Notes: a model not told the origin generated them from the sequence alone. DNA of 64,000 bases from Clostridia bacterium (GCA_026418275.1 JAOABQ010000112.1:124001-188000); one strand, 5' to 3'. Positions 1 to 8,963 are shown, counted from the stretch's first letter. Numbers and translations are program-made.

Positions 1-1
1 T

Positions 2-97
2 CTTGAAGCTGTATTAAACAGAATACGGATAACCCGTAGGAAAAGTCTCATATTTGAACTAAAGATAGATATTGATTCCATTTGTAATGATATATAA
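2..97 (+). CDS. possible 3' end of an upstream gene (partial)
   Basis: An open frame enters from the left edge and stops at TAA 95-97, giving about 31 residues with an alternating basic/hydrophobic strand (core RRKSLIFELKIDID). Short basic beta-strand tails of this kind end many clostridial serine recombinases, but this stretch is far too short to assign. No start is visible. The next gene begins 90 bp downstream after an AT-rich gap with its own ribosome binding site. It could equally be a chance open frame. Confidence 0.3.
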   Translation, partial: LEAVLNRIRITRRKSLIFELKIDIDSICNDI

Positions 98-187
98 ATT
101 GAATGACAAAAAAACAAAACAGACAAAAAGGCTGAAATAAGTTAAAATATACACTGAAGATTAGTCCTTCAGTTGGAGGAATTTTGT

Positions 188-853
188 ATGCTTTTTGGAT
201 TTAATTCCATATATAAAGTTAAAATTGCTGGATTTATTGGTGATATTCATGCTGAAGATGCGTATGTCCAGCTTATTCTTACATTTTTTAAAGAGCGGGG
301 AATAAAGGATATTTTTTGCATGGGAGATTTTTGTGACGGCTATGGTGATGTGGTAAGGGCTATTTCTCTTATCAAAAAATCAGGTGCTGTTTCAGTGCAA
401 GGGAATCATGATCTGTGGTATATTTCAGGGATAATGCGGAATTTAGCTAATTCAACTCCTTCTGGAGAGCTTTCTTTGGAAACCACGGAATATATAAAGT
501 CTTTACCTAAAATAGTCAATTTCAAGTCTGCAGCGGGGGAAGTATTGATCTGTCATGGCATTTTATCCAATGAAATGGCCAAGATAAACCCTGGTGATTT
601 TGGTTATTCAATAGAAGCGAATATGGAATTACAGGAATTTATAAAGGGGTCTTACCCTCCGATTATGATAAATGGACACTCACATCGAAGAATGGTTAAA
701 AAGATAGAAGGTAAAACAATTATCAATGTGGGAACTATTTTCCGTGATCATAATCCATGCTTTTGTATTATTGATTTTATAAAAAAAGAAGTATACTTTT
801 ATGATTTGACAGACGATAGAGTTTGTAGTGAACCGGAATTATATATTTTTTGA
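188..853 (+). CDS. calcineurin-like metallophosphoesterase
   Basis: A 221-residue protein with the metallophosphoesterase motif set in order: GDIHAED near the N-terminus, GDFCDGYGD, GNHDLW, a later lone His (ICHG) and GHSHRR. These supply the ligands for a two-metal phosphoesterase centre. The size and the single-domain form match the small YfcE/MJ0936-like phosphodiesterases; the natural substrate is not known. A longer frame from TTG 173 exists, but that codon overlaps the ribosome binding site GGAGGA (175-180), so ATG 188 at 7 nt spacing is chosen. No signal peptide is seen, so it is probably cytoplasmic. Its 3' end overlaps, tail to tail, the non-homologous end of the broken asparagine synthetase frame on the other strand. 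Confidence 0.85.
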   Translation: MLFGFNSIYKVKIAGFIGDIHAEDAYVQLILTFFKERGIKDIFCMGDFCDGYGDVVRAISLIKKSGAVSVQGNHDLWYISGIMRNLANSTPSGELSLETTEYIKSLPKIVNFKSAAGEVLICHGILSNEMAKINPGDFGYSIEANMELQEFIKGSYPPIMINGHSHRRMVKKIEGKTIINVGTIFRDHNPCFCIIDFIKKEVYFYDLTDDRVCSEPELYIF

Positions 854-2090
854 GGATATTACCATAATGGTTATTACATAAGAGGAGTGTGAGAGGGACT
901 GTTTTGTGCGGCATTAGGGGCAATTCCCACCAATGTATCAGTGAGATTGCACACTCTCCAGAGAGTGCAACCGTTGCATCCTTTTTAATCTCACGGCAGA
1001 AAAGCCAGAGGGAGGAATCCACGTCCGCCATACCCGGTAGATCCCTTGCATCTACTGCATTCTTTAATGCCTCAACCAACTGAGGTGTATCAAAGTTAAT
1101 GTTATGATGAACAGTTTGAAATTCATCGGACATTCGTTTGACCCATGGGGTATCGCTGTTTGGTTGGAAATCGCTTGCTTTAAAATAACGGTCATTATCA
1201 ACATAATCAATGGAGTAGGTATGCAGTTTCCCTTTATCATTGGTTTTAAAATCATTGGATGTTATTGCACTAATTGCACTGGAATCCAAGCCACCGGATA
1301 AAAATGTACAAACGGGCACATCCGAAACAAGCTGACGATGAATAGAGTCAAGAACCAGTTCGCTTGTCTTTGAAATGGTGGTATCCAGGTCATCTGAATG
1401 GGGCATGCTTTTCAAGGACCAGTATTTTTTCCTATGAAGGCCATCCGTGTCGTAAATAATGCAGTGTGCAGGCCGTACTTCCCATATCCCTTTAAAAACT
1501 CCGTGTCCGGGAGTTCGTGCGGGACCTAATGCAAATATCTCTGCAAGGCCTTCCTGGTTAATTTCTGGCTTTACCAGGGGATGTGCCAAAACGGTTTTGA
1601 GTTCTGAACCAAAAATGAAGGAACTGCCGATTTGTGTATAAAAGAGCGGCTTAACCCCAAAACGGTCCCTGCCCATAAAAAAGGAGCGTTTTTTTTCGTC
1701 CCAAATACCAAAGGCATAAATACCGTTAAGATACTCTATACATTGGGGGCCCCATTCCATGTAAGAAACCAAAAGAACTTCAGTATCCGAATTACTTAAA
1801 AATCGATGACCTTTTGAAGCCAACTCCTTTCTTAAATCCTCTGTATTATAAAGTTCACCGTTATAAACGATAACATAAGCCGATTCTCCTTTATAACGAA
1901 CCATGGGCTGACTTCCGCCGGAAGGGTCAACAACAATAAGCCTTCGATGGGCAAGGGCGGTGTTCGGCGCAAACCAGAAACCTTCTGCATCAGGGCCTCT
2001 TGCCTCTAAGGTTTTAGACATTCTTTCCAAAGTTTCGAATTCATTAGATAAATCCATTTTAAAATCTATCCATCCAGCAATACCACACAT
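777..2090 (-). pseudogene. asnB: asparagine synthetase (glutamine-hydrolysing), 3'-truncated
   Basis: The frame starts at ATG 2088-2090 after a good AGGAGG site. It carries a complete class II glutamine amidotransferase domain (nucleophile Cys2 in MCGIAGW, RGPDAEG, YNGELYN) and the first part of the ATP-pyrophosphatase synthetase domain, with the P-loop SGGLDSS at residues 265-271. Similarity runs to SGEC at residues 377-380, where the family continues with ADE and another 230 or so residues. Here it breaks at about position 948 into an unrelated 57-residue tail ending at 777. Family members are about 610-630 residues, so over a third, including the rest of the synthetase active site, is missing. 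Asparagine synthesis by this product is unlikely; glutaminase activity alone is conceivable. A recombination or excision breakpoint near 945 is inferred. Confidence 0.85.
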
Positions 2091-2112
2091 AATGAATCCT
2101 CCTGTTACTTAT

Positions 2113-2144
2113 TGAAAATCAATATCAATTGAAAATGATTATTT
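2113..2144. promoter_or_regulatory. possible Fur/PerR-type operator between asnB remnant and ferritin
   Basis: Two overlapping A/T-rich sites resemble the 7-1-7 Fur box TGATAATNATTATCA. TGAAAATCAATATCA (2113-2127) matches about 13 of 15 positions, and TGAAAATGATTATTT (2130-2144) matches about 12. They lie in the divergent spacer of an iron-storage gene, a sensible place for iron- or peroxide-responsive control. The AT richness makes chance matches possible, and the site is closer to the asnB start than to ferritin. Confidence 0.35.
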
Positions 2145-2285
2145 AATAGTAATATATGAAATATTCAAAAAATGGTGAGAGAAATGTTGTTATTTTATTA
2201 AGTTTTGGGTATATTTATTTATAACAGACAAAGTATGGTAAGACATTTTAATTTGATATGGTAAATAAAATAGAGGAGGATCATT

Positions 2286-2801
2286 ATGATTAGCCAAAAA
2301 ATGCAGCAGAAGTTAAATGAACAGATTACAAAGGAGTTTTATTCTGCTTATTTGTATCTATCCATGGAAGCTTATTTTGCTTCTCAAAATTTGAACGGCT
2401 TTGCAAATTATTTCCGGGTCCAGGCACAAGAAGAGAGAGATCATGCAATGATGTTTTTTAATTATATTAATCATGTTGGAGGCCGGGTTATTTTAGGACA
2501 GATTGATGCACCTCAGACAGATTTCAGTTCCCTTGAAGAAGTGATGAAAATGACACTGGATCATGAACAGTTTGTAACAAGATCTATTTATGACCTGGTA
2601 GATTTGGCGATTGAAGAAAGAGACCATAAAACCAATGCATTTTTGCAGTGGTTTGTAACCGAGCAAGCAGAAGAGGAGGCAAGTGCTGAGAATAACTTGC
2701 ATAAGGTTAAGTTGGTGGGTACTGACGGAAGAGGCATCCTGATGCTTGATGCCGAAATGGCTCAAAGGGTTTATACTCCGCCTGCAAACCCCAATGCGTA
2801 A
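2286..2801 (+). CDS. ftnA: ferritin
   Basis: A 171-residue non-haem ferritin that stores iron as a mineral core in a 24-subunit cytoplasmic shell and oxidises Fe(II) at its ferroxidase centre. The four-helix-bundle signature is clear. The ferroxidase ligands Glu17 (ITKEFYSAYLYLSME), Glu50 and His53 (QAQEERDHA) are in place, and the second ligand pair is supported by AIEERDHKT and VTEQAEEE. The length equals bacterial FtnA and there is no haem-binding bacterioferritin feature. ATG 2286 follows GAGGAGGATCATT. It is a single-gene unit, closed by a terminator right after the stop, with Fur-like sites in the upstream spacer. Confidence 0.95.
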   Translation: MISQKMQQKLNEQITKEFYSAYLYLSMEAYFASQNLNGFANYFRVQAQEERDHAMMFFNYINHVGGRVILGQIDAPQTDFSSLEEVMKMTLDHEQFVTRSIYDLVDLAIEERDHKTNAFLQWFVTEQAEEEASAENNLHKVKLVGTDGRGILMLDAEMAQRVYTPPANPNA

Positions 2802-2810
2802 ATAGGAAAG

Positions 2811-2839
2811 GGCTGTCTCCACTGCTGAGATAGCCTTTT
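2811..2839 (+). terminator. rho-independent terminator of ferritin gene
   Basis: A 9-bp stem, GGCTGTCTC with GAGATAGCC (one G-T pair), has a 7-nt loop and is followed by TTTT. It begins about 10 nt after the ferritin stop. Confidence 0.75.
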
Positions 2840-3061
2840 ATTATGCTTAAAAACCTGCTCTGAATTGGTATGTGTTTTGGGAGGGTTATTCATTTTTTTG
2901 GAAGAAAATATAAAGAAAAAAATCAAAACTGCCGATAATAAAGATGGATTTAATCTAAAAGTGACCTTTTTTCATGTTCTATGAATAATACAATGCATCA
3001 ATAGTGAAAATAGGATTTTTTGTTGCATTGTATTATAATTCCTAATGATGGGGGATGTCAA

Positions 3062-4588
3062 ATGCAGAATATTGTTAAAAGCTCGTTACAAAGGACAAAT
3101 GGGGTTGTCCTACTTATTAATTGTTTTCTCACAGTCTTTTTATGTATCGGCTATACTATAGAATATTTAAAAGGCCAAAAAACTTTAAATTATGTTCTCC
3201 TGTTTTACATCATCGCTATTGTTCCCATCGCCTTTGCTACCACTGTTTATCTAAAAAATAAAGAGAGCAAAAATTTTAAATTATTTACCCTGGTAGGCTA
3301 CTTTATATTGTATATTTTTGTTATGTTTACGGCAGACAAGATACTGGTATATGTTTACATGTTTCCTATTATCATGATGTATTTTCTTTATTTTGATCTA
3401 CGGCTTATGATTCGGAGTTGTGGAATTATCTTTATCATCAATATATTAAGAATATCTAAAGATATTTTTGTGATAGGTAAAAATAAACCTGATGATATTA
3501 CCAACTATACCATTCAATTTGCATCCGTTTTTCTTTTTTGTTTTGCCTTGATTGTTGCAACAAAGCTTTCAAACCGGTTTAGCAGTGAGAAATTGGACAG
3601 TATAGAGATGGAAAGGGCAAAACAGGAAGAAATTTTGAGGGATGTCCTTAAAATAGCAAGAATCCTTGATAAAAACTCCCAAGGTGTTTATGAAATAGTA
3701 GGTGAATTGACCAACTCAACCAATTCTGTTGCCAGTGCGGTATCCGAAATAGCCAAAGGGGTTTCACATACTGCAGAAAGTATTCAAAGTCAGCTTACAA
3801 TGACCAAAAATATACAGACAGTAATTATGGATACTTCCAGCCTTTCAAACGGTATGGGTGAATTGTCAAAGGATTCTGAAAAGGTCCTTAAGGAAGGTAT
3901 GCAAATTGTTAACAACCTTAGTGAAAAAACAACAATGGTGAATGAGAGCAGTAAAAATGTTTTTGAATCCATGGTTGAATTAAAAGACAAATCCAATGAG
4001 ATTCAAGGAATTACCGAGATAATAACCGGGATTGCCGAACAAACCAATTTGCTATCTTTAAATGCTGCCATCGAAAGTGCTAGGGCAGGTGAACTAGGAA
4101 AGGGGTTTGCTGTGGTTTCGGAAGAAATCAGAAAACTTGCGAACCAAAGCCGGGATTCAGCGGGAAATATTGAAATCATTATAAGTGAGCTTCAGGAGAA
4201 GGCTGACCGTTCGGTTGAAGCGGTTTTAAAGCTCACGAATGTAAACAATGAACAGAATGAATTAATCGTAAAGACAAAGAGCATTTTTGATGATATCATT
4301 TTAAAATTAAAGCAGGTCAATGAAAACGTAAATTTTTTAAATCAACGCATTGGTGAGATTGTAAGTTCCAACAACAAAATTGTAGAGAGTATCAACGAAA
4401 TATCGGCCCTGAGTCAGGAAGCTACCGCCAATGCAGAGGAAGCAAGTGCCATGACCTGCGAAAATATAGAGCAATCCGGTATTGCAAAAAATCTTGTTGA
4501 GGAGCTTATGAATACATCTAAGGAAATGGATAAATACATCAAATCGGATGGAATGGAGAACAGATCAGATCAAGAAATATGGAATTAA
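3062..4588 (+). CDS. methyl-accepting chemotaxis protein (six-TM, no HAMP)
   Basis: A 508-residue chemoreceptor. The first ~180 residues hold six hydrophobic segments with only short loops and no large extracellular sensor. A coiled-coil signalling domain follows directly, with the hairpin tip typical of MCPs (IAEQTNLLSLNAAIESARAG, then GKGFAVVSEEIRKLA). No HAMP domain is evident between membrane and signalling parts. It should join the CheA/CheW array and sense something in or near the membrane; the ligand is unknown. The frame is open from TTG 3020, but ATG 3062 has the ribosome site GGGGGAT at proper spacing and removes an unlikely Cys-rich leader. It is single-gene, followed by a strong terminator. 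The partial cheR at the right edge suggests a chemotactic organism. Confidence 0.9.
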   Translation: MQNIVKSSLQRTNGVVLLINCFLTVFLCIGYTIEYLKGQKTLNYVLLFYIIAIVPIAFATTVYLKNKESKNFKLFTLVGYFILYIFVMFTADKILVYVYMFPIIMMYFLYFDLRLMIRSCGIIFIINILRISKDIFVIGKNKPDDITNYTIQFASVFLFCFALIVATKLSNRFSSEKLDSIEMERAKQEEILRDVLKIARILDKNSQGVYEIVGELTNSTNSVASAVSEIAKGVSHTAESIQSQLTMTKNIQTVIMDTSSLSNGMGELSKDSEKVLKEGMQIVNNLSEKTTMVNESSKNVFESMVELKDKSNEIQGITEIITGIAEQTNLLSLNAAIESARAGELGKGFAVVSEEIRKLANQSRDSAGNIEIIISELQEKADRSVEAVLKLTNVNNEQNELIVKTKSIFDDIILKLKQVNENVNFLNQRIGEIVSSNNKIVESINEISALSQEATANAEEASAMTCENIEQSGIAKNLVEELMNTSKEMDKYIKSDGMENRSDQEIWN

Positions 4589-4603
4589 TGAATATGAATA
4601 TAA

Positions 4604-4645
4604 TAAAGGAGATCAGTAGATGATTAAAACTACTGATCTCCTTTA
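4604..4645. terminator. bidirectional terminator between MCP gene and tRNA-Trp
   Basis: A perfect stem, AAAGGAGATCAGTAG with CTACTGATCTCCTTT, encloses a short A/T loop. It closes the chemoreceptor gene on the plus strand and lies 6 nt beyond the tRNA-Trp 3' end on the minus strand, so it can serve both convergent transcripts. Confidence 0.85.
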
Positions 4646-4651
4646 TATTTT

Positions 4652-4727
<76 letters not shown>

Positions 4728-4902
4728 ATCGATGACTTTTACATTTTACAATAAGACTCTATCCCTGTCAATAGTTATAATTCAAAATTTTTAAGAATAA
4801 TTATGCAGCCTAACAAAAAAATTCACAAGAGACATTTATTTTGTGCTGTTTTGTGATAATATATATAAAAATGTTGTTTATATTATGAAAGGGAGGACAT
4901 TT

Positions 4903-5718
4903 ATGGACTTTAAGCTTGGATTTATCGGTACGGGGAATATGGGAGCCGCAATTATAAAAGGGGTCATAAAGTCCGGGATTGTTGCAGCAGAACGGATTTT
5001 TGTCAATGACGTTGATAAGGAAAAGATGGGGATCTTAAAAAATGAAACCGGCATCAATACATTGTGCAGCGCCGAAGAGGTGGTTGAGCATTCGGATATC
5101 ATCATTCTAGCGGTAAAACCCAACGGAGTAAAAAGTGTTTTGGAAGACTGCAAGGGCAAATTCAAAAGTGATAAAGTACTGGTCTCCATCGCGGTTGGAA
5201 TTCCGATCAACTTTTATAAACAAATTATTGGAGAGGACAAAAAGGTTGTCAGAACTATGCCCAATATCACTGCATTGGTTGGGGAAGGTATGACCCTTGT
5301 TTCATATGACAAGTATATAGAGGAAGATGAGCTTCAAAATGTTAAGTCTATTTTTGAGTCAATTGGAAAAGTGGAAATGCTTGAAGAAAAGCTGATGAGC
5401 GAAGTAACGGCTCTTACAGGCAGCAGTCCGGCTTATATTTTTATGTTTATTGAGGCAATGGCGGATGCAGCAGTTCTAGCAGGAATACCGAGGGGACTGG
5501 CCTACAAGTTGGCAGCCCAAGCAGTTTTAGGATCGGCAAAAATGGTATTGGAGACGGGAAAACATCCCGGAGAACTGAAGGACCAGGTTTGTTCTCCTGC
5601 AGGAACTACCATTGAAGCAGTAAAAATTTTGGAAAAGAACGGACTTCGGTTTGCTGTGATGGATGCAATGGAAGAATGCACGAAAAGAGCCAGGGAGATA
5701 GGTAAAATATATGGCTAG
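4903..5718 (+). CDS. proC: pyrroline-5-carboxylate reductase
   Basis: A 271-residue enzyme catalysing the last step of proline synthesis, the NAD(P)H-dependent reduction of pyrroline-5-carboxylate. The N-terminal Rossmann motif is FIGTGNMGAAIIKG. The centre has the conserved RTMPNITALVGEG, and the C-terminal dimerisation/active-site helix has LTGSSPAYIFMFIEAM and the signature CSPAGTTIEA. The length matches the family. Upstream in-frame starts (4843, 4885) are rejected because the ribosome site GGGAGG (4891-4896) sits 6 nt before ATG 4903. The stop overlaps the rnhA start by 8 nt, implying one transcript and translational coupling. Confidence 0.95.
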   Translation: MDFKLGFIGTGNMGAAIIKGVIKSGIVAAERIFVNDVDKEKMGILKNETGINTLCSAEEVVEHSDIIILAVKPNGVKSVLEDCKGKFKSDKVLVSIAVGIPINFYKQIIGEDKKVVRTMPNITALVGEGMTLVSYDKYIEEDELQNVKSIFESIGKVEMLEEKLMSEVTALTGSSPAYIFMFIEAMADAAVLAGIPRGLAYKLAAQAVLGSAKMVLETGKHPGELKDQVCSPAGTTIEAVKILEKNGLRFAVMDAMEECTKRAREIGKIYG

Positions 5719-6160
5719 AAAAAAGGTTATCATTTATACTGATGGCGCGTGTTCCGGAAATCCGGGAGACGGGGGTTGGGGTGCTGTCTTAAAATACGGA
5801 GAGCGGGAGATGGAGATATCCGGATTTGAAGAAAACACCACCAACAACCAGATGGAGCTAAAAGCAGCCATAGAAGCTTTAAAGCGTTTGAAGGAACCTT
5901 GTGATGTAGAATTGTCCAGTGACAGTGCCTATTTGGTAAACGGTTTTGAAAAAGGCTGGATTTACAATTGGAAGAGGAACGGCTGGAAAACCTCTGGCAA
6001 GGAAGCTGTCAAAAACGTAGAACTGTGGATGGAATTGGACAGGTTGAACAAAATCCATGAAATCAAATGGATAAAGGTAAAAGGGCATAGCGATAATGAG
6101 TATAATAACCGTTGTGATAAACTGGCTACAGGAGAAATAAAAAAGAACAGCAAGAAATGA
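5711..6160 (+). CDS. rnhA: ribonuclease HI
   Basis: A 149-residue RNase H that cuts the RNA strand of RNA-DNA hybrids (primers, R-loops). The four acidic catalytic residues are visible: Asp11 (IIYTDGACSGNPG), Glu49 (NQMELKAAIEAL), Asp71 (SDSAYLVNGF) and Asp136 (NNRCDKLA), with the His-bearing loop VKGHSDNEYN before the last. It is a full-length type I enzyme without the hybrid-binding N-terminal domain. ATG 5711 lies inside the end of proC, with AGGGAGA upstream. Pairing with proC looks like transcriptional convenience rather than shared function. Confidence 0.95.
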   Translation: MARKKVIIYTDGACSGNPGDGGWGAVLKYGEREMEISGFEENTTNNQMELKAAIEALKRLKEPCDVELSSDSAYLVNGFEKGWIYNWKRNGWKTSGKEAVKNVELWMELDRLNKIHEIKWIKVKGHSDNEYNNRCDKLATGEIKKNSKK

Positions 6161-6171
6161 AGATTGGATTA

Positions 6172-6303
6172 TTATCGTGATTCATACAAACTGAGGAGCT
6201 CTTTTACCGTCGTATATTCTAGTGAGAGCTCTTTTAAACGGTTGATAATTTCCGGCATTTTTCCATAGATAAAGAGTTTGTTCTTTGATATGTAGTGTTT
6301 CAT
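6172..6303 (-). CDS. small protein of 43 residues, function unknown
   Basis: A short minus-strand frame begins MKHYISKNKLFIYGKMPEI and continues with an amphipathic, Leu-rich helix, ending ...LLSLYESR. ATG 6301-6303 has AAGGATGGG upstream at about 7 nt; an alternative in-frame ATG lies at 6313-6315. A TATACT hexamer upstream could be the -10, but no good -35 was found. The reading has sensible codon use and charge pattern and fills an otherwise empty convergent gap after rnhA. I recognise no named family and assign no function. It is too short to be certain that it is coding. Confidence 0.5.
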   Translation of the reverse strand: MKHYISKNKLFIYGKMPEIINRLKELSLEYTTVKELLSLYESR

Positions 6304-6399
6304 TTGTATACCCATCCTTGTCCTAAATAATTTTAGCCTTCTATAGTATATTCATTATGTGCAAAAATATTATTTAAATTGAAATGAGGTATGCTAAAA

Positions 6400-6948
6400 A
6401 TGGTATATGAAGAAAAGACAGTATCTGAAAAGGTTATGTATGAGGGGAATTTTATTAAGGTAGGGCTTATTGATGTGGTCTTACCGGATGGAAAAAAATC
6501 CTCCAGGGATATCGTTTACCACCCGGGGGCATCGGTTGTAATTCCCATGAATGAAAAGGGTGAACTTTATATGGTAAGGCAATATAGGAAACCCATCAAT
6601 AAGGAAATGCTCGAACTTCCCGCGGGAAAACTGGATTTAGGCGAGGACCCGGCGGTTTGCGCGGAGAGGGAGCTAAAAGAGGAAACAGGTCTTGAAGCAG
6701 GAAAAGTAAAACACATAATGAGTGTTCATAGTACACCCGGTTTTTCCAATGAGGTTCTTCACATGTATGTAGCGACAGAGCTGCAGGAAGGGGAGGCCTG
6801 TGCGGACGAAGGAGAATTCATATCTTCTGAGAGAGTCCCTGTGAGCCAATTGGTTCAAATGGTATTAGACCATGAGATCACCGATGCCAAAAGTATTATC
6901 GGTATATTGCTGGCAGATAAGATTACTAAAGGAGAGATCAAGATTTAA
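6400..6948 (+). CDS. nudF: NUDIX hydrolase, ADP-ribose pyrophosphatase type
   Basis: A 182-residue NUDIX enzyme, probably hydrolysing ADP-ribose to AMP and ribose-5-phosphate and so recycling or detoxifying NAD breakdown products. The Nudix box is intact (GKLDLGE, then RELKEETGLE, fitting GX5EX7REUXEEXGU). It is preceded by the substrate-loop region VVIPMNEKGELYMVRQYR typical of the ADPRase subgroup. ATG 6400 is chosen over 6391 because GAGGT (6386-6390) abuts the first ATG but is 9 nt from the second. nudF upstream of spoIIM-xerD-deoB-pdp follows the Bacillus subtilis gene order. Confidence 0.88.
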   Translation: MVYEEKTVSEKVMYEGNFIKVGLIDVVLPDGKKSSRDIVYHPGASVVIPMNEKGELYMVRQYRKPINKEMLELPAGKLDLGEDPAVCAERELKEETGLEAGKVKHIMSVHSTPGFSNEVLHMYVATELQEGEACADEGEFISSERVPVSQLVQMVLDHEITDAKSIIGILLADKITKGEIKI

Positions 6949-6995
6949 ATTAAAATAGTGATGATTTCAAAATATAGACTTGCTTTAAGTAAAGT

Positions 6996-7028
6996 TTACA
7001 ATACATTTAATGTATTGTAATTTTTTTT
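6996..7028 (+). terminator. terminator after nudF
   Basis: A perfect 10-bp A/T-rich stem (TTACAATACA / TGTATTGTAA) with loop TTTAA is followed by a run of eight or more T. The low stem GC is compensated by the long U-tract. Confidence 0.7.
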
Positions 7029-7085
7029 GTCCTAAGCGCATAGAATTCATAGTGGGAGTGATTAAACCGTGAAGGAGATGAAGTT

Positions 7086-7727
7086 TTGCTTTTACAAACA
7101 AGAGAAATACTTTTAAAACACATAAAGAACAATTCCAATACATATTTCTTTCTTTTGTTGGCATTCATCATAGGCGTATCAGCAGGCGCATTTACTGTTA
7201 ACGGATTAAGTTCTATGCAAAGGGATGAACTGACCAGTTACTTTAAAGGTTTTATTGATTTATTGCATAACCAGGAGGTTGACAGTAGTGAACTTTTAAG
7301 AATTGCGGTAATGGAGAACGGTAAAATACTTGTTGTTCTTTGGATTCTTGGCCTTACAATCATTGGGATCCCCTTTATTTTTATACTTGTTGGTGTGAGA
7401 GGATTTATCACAGGTTTTAGCTCCGGATTTATTATCGCTACATCAGGGATGAAAGGATTTATATTTGTACTTTTTACCATTTTACCCAAGGAAATCATTA
7501 TTATTCCCTGCATTATAGCACTTGGAGTAAACGGCATAAACTTTTCACTGAGCATTATTAAAAGTAAATCCATCAAGCATATTTCAAAGGAAAACATAAA
7601 GACAAATTTCTTTGCATATTGTTTTGTAACTTTATTTTTCTCATGTTTTATTTTTGTAGGAATCTTATTGGAAGTTTACATTTTACCTGTACTCATAAGA
7701 ATAATTTCACCAATAATTACTAATTGA
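7086..7727 (+). CDS. spoIIM: stage II sporulation protein M
   Basis: A 213-residue integral membrane protein with about five hydrophobic segments. The N-terminal FLLLAFIIGVSAGAFTVNGL and the glycine-rich middle are characteristic of SpoIIM. SpoIIM works in the mother cell with SpoIID and SpoIIP to dissolve septal peptidoglycan and drive engulfment. The start is TTG 7086, with AAGGAG (7072-7077) 8 nt upstream. It sits between nudF and xerD as in Bacillus. A SpoIID/LytB-domain gene lies about 43 kb further on. Confidence 0.85.
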   Translation: MLLQTREILLKHIKNNSNTYFFLLLAFIIGVSAGAFTVNGLSSMQRDELTSYFKGFIDLLHNQEVDSSELLRIAVMENGKILVVLWILGLTIIGIPFIFILVGVRGFITGFSSGFIIATSGMKGFIFVLFTILPKEIIIIPCIIALGVNGINFSLSIIKSKSIKHISKENIKTNFFAYCFVTLFFSCFIFVGILLEVYILPVLIRIISPIITN

Positions 7728-8015
7728 TGTATAAATAGGCTTTTAATTGATCATACTATGGATAGAGTTAAAGAAATAAAACAGTTTATAAAATATGGGA
7801 AATAATGCATAATAAAATACTGGTGGAAAAGGGTTATTTTCCAATATCATTTAAGGAAATTTGTATATAACGCAATAAATTTAATTTATTAGAAAATATT
7901 TCTTTTAATCAGGATAAAAATGTATTAAAATTTATATATGAATTTAACTATAAATATAAAAATCTGTTTAGATTTTTGAATAAATATAAAAAATCAGAGA
8001 AGGGGTAGTTAGTTA
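7728..8015. other. 288-bp spacer before xerD
   Basis: Very AT-rich sequence without a credible reading frame. A small hairpin TGGAAAA/TTTTCCA occurs near 7822-7843. No clear promoter was identified; the last ~20 bp hold the xerD ribosome site. Confidence 0.5.
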
Positions 8016-8900
8016 ATGGAAGCACTTGTTGAGAATTTTATGAATTTTTTAGAAAAGGATAAACGGCTATCGCTAAATACATTGCAATCATACAGAAGAG
8101 ACATTGAACAATATATACAATACTTACAGGAGATAAAACTTAATAATATATCTAATACAAACAAAACAACGGTTATAACTTATCTGTTACATTTGAAAAA
8201 GAAGGGGCGGGCTACCTCGACCATTTCAAGAAATTTAGCATCCATTCGATCCTTATACCAGTACATAGCAAAAAATAAGATTATTGACCATGATCCGACT
8301 TCGGACCTGGAATCCCCCAAAGTGGAGAAAAAGCTTCCGCAAATCCTTTCAACCCACGAAGTGGAACTCCTTTTGGAACAGCCCAAATGTATCGATTTAA
8401 AAGGATACAGGGATAAGGCCATGCTTGAGCTGTTATATGCTTCGGGAATCCGGGTTTCAGAATTGATTTCACTCAATATTGACGAGATCAATCTGGAAAT
8501 GGGATTTATCAAGTGCAATAAAGGGTCCAGAGAGCGGGTAATACCTATTTATCCCATTGCAGTCAATGCGGTACAGGAATATATGAACAAGGCACGAGGG
8601 CTTTTAATTCAAAACAAGGATGAAAAAGCACTTTTCGTGAATGTTAACGGTAAAAGGCTTACAAGACAAGGCTTTTGGAAGATTATAAAGCAGTATAAAA
8701 GCCAGGCGAAAATAAATAAGGATATCACACCGCATACTTTGAGACATTCCTTTGCGGCGCACCTATTGGAAAATGGTGCTGATTTAAGGTCCATACAGGA
8801 GATGCTCGGGCATTCGGATATATCTTCCACACAAATTTATGCGCAAATTGCAAAAAATAAAATTAAGGAAGTATATAAGAAAACACACCCTAGAGCTTAA
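8016..8900 (+). CDS. xerD: tyrosine recombinase XerD
   Basis: A 294-residue site-specific tyrosine recombinase that resolves chromosome dimers at dif together with XerC. The N-terminal SAM-like core-binding domain (about 1-95) is followed by the catalytic domain with all expected residues: Arg146 (ASGIRVSELISL), His240 and Arg243 (HTLRHSFAAHLL), His266 (LGHSDISST) and nucleophile Tyr275 (QIYAQ). It is full length, without the extra domains of phage integrases. AAGGGG precedes ATG 8016. Placement between spoIIM and deoB matches ripX/xerD of Bacillus, which favours the housekeeping enzyme over a mobile-element integrase. Confidence 0.92.
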   Translation: MEALVENFMNFLEKDKRLSLNTLQSYRRDIEQYIQYLQEIKLNNISNTNKTTVITYLLHLKKKGRATSTISRNLASIRSLYQYIAKNKIIDHDPTSDLESPKVEKKLPQILSTHEVELLLEQPKCIDLKGYRDKAMLELLYASGIRVSELISLNIDEINLEMGFIKCNKGSRERVIPIYPIAVNAVQEYMNKARGLLIQNKDEKALFVNVNGKRLTRQGFWKIIKQYKSQAKINKDITPHTLRHSFAAHLLENGADLRSIQEMLGHSDISSTQIYAQIAKNKIKEVYKKTHPRA

Positions 8901-8930
8901 AGGTAATTTATAATATAATAATTATTAAAG

Positions 8931-8963
8931 GAACTATGAGATAATATTCTTATAGTTCTTTTT
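8931..8963 (+). terminator. terminator after xerD
   Basis: A 10-bp stem, GAACTATGAG with CTTATAGTTC (one G-T), has an 8-nt loop and is followed by TTTTT. It separates xerD from deoB. Confidence 0.75.

Noticed and set aside
889..1083. Plus-strand frame starting MRGTVLCGIRGNSHQC inside the asnB region
   Set aside because: It is antisense to the well-conserved asnB reading over most of its length and shows no family motif. Only its first ~60 bp lie in the non-homologous tail, which I could not tie to a specific mobile element.
8016..8900. Tyrosine recombinase as an integrase of a genomic island
   Set aside because: The protein is the short Xer type, sits in the conserved spoIIM-xerD-deoB order, and has no adjoining excisionase, tRNA target or att repeats.
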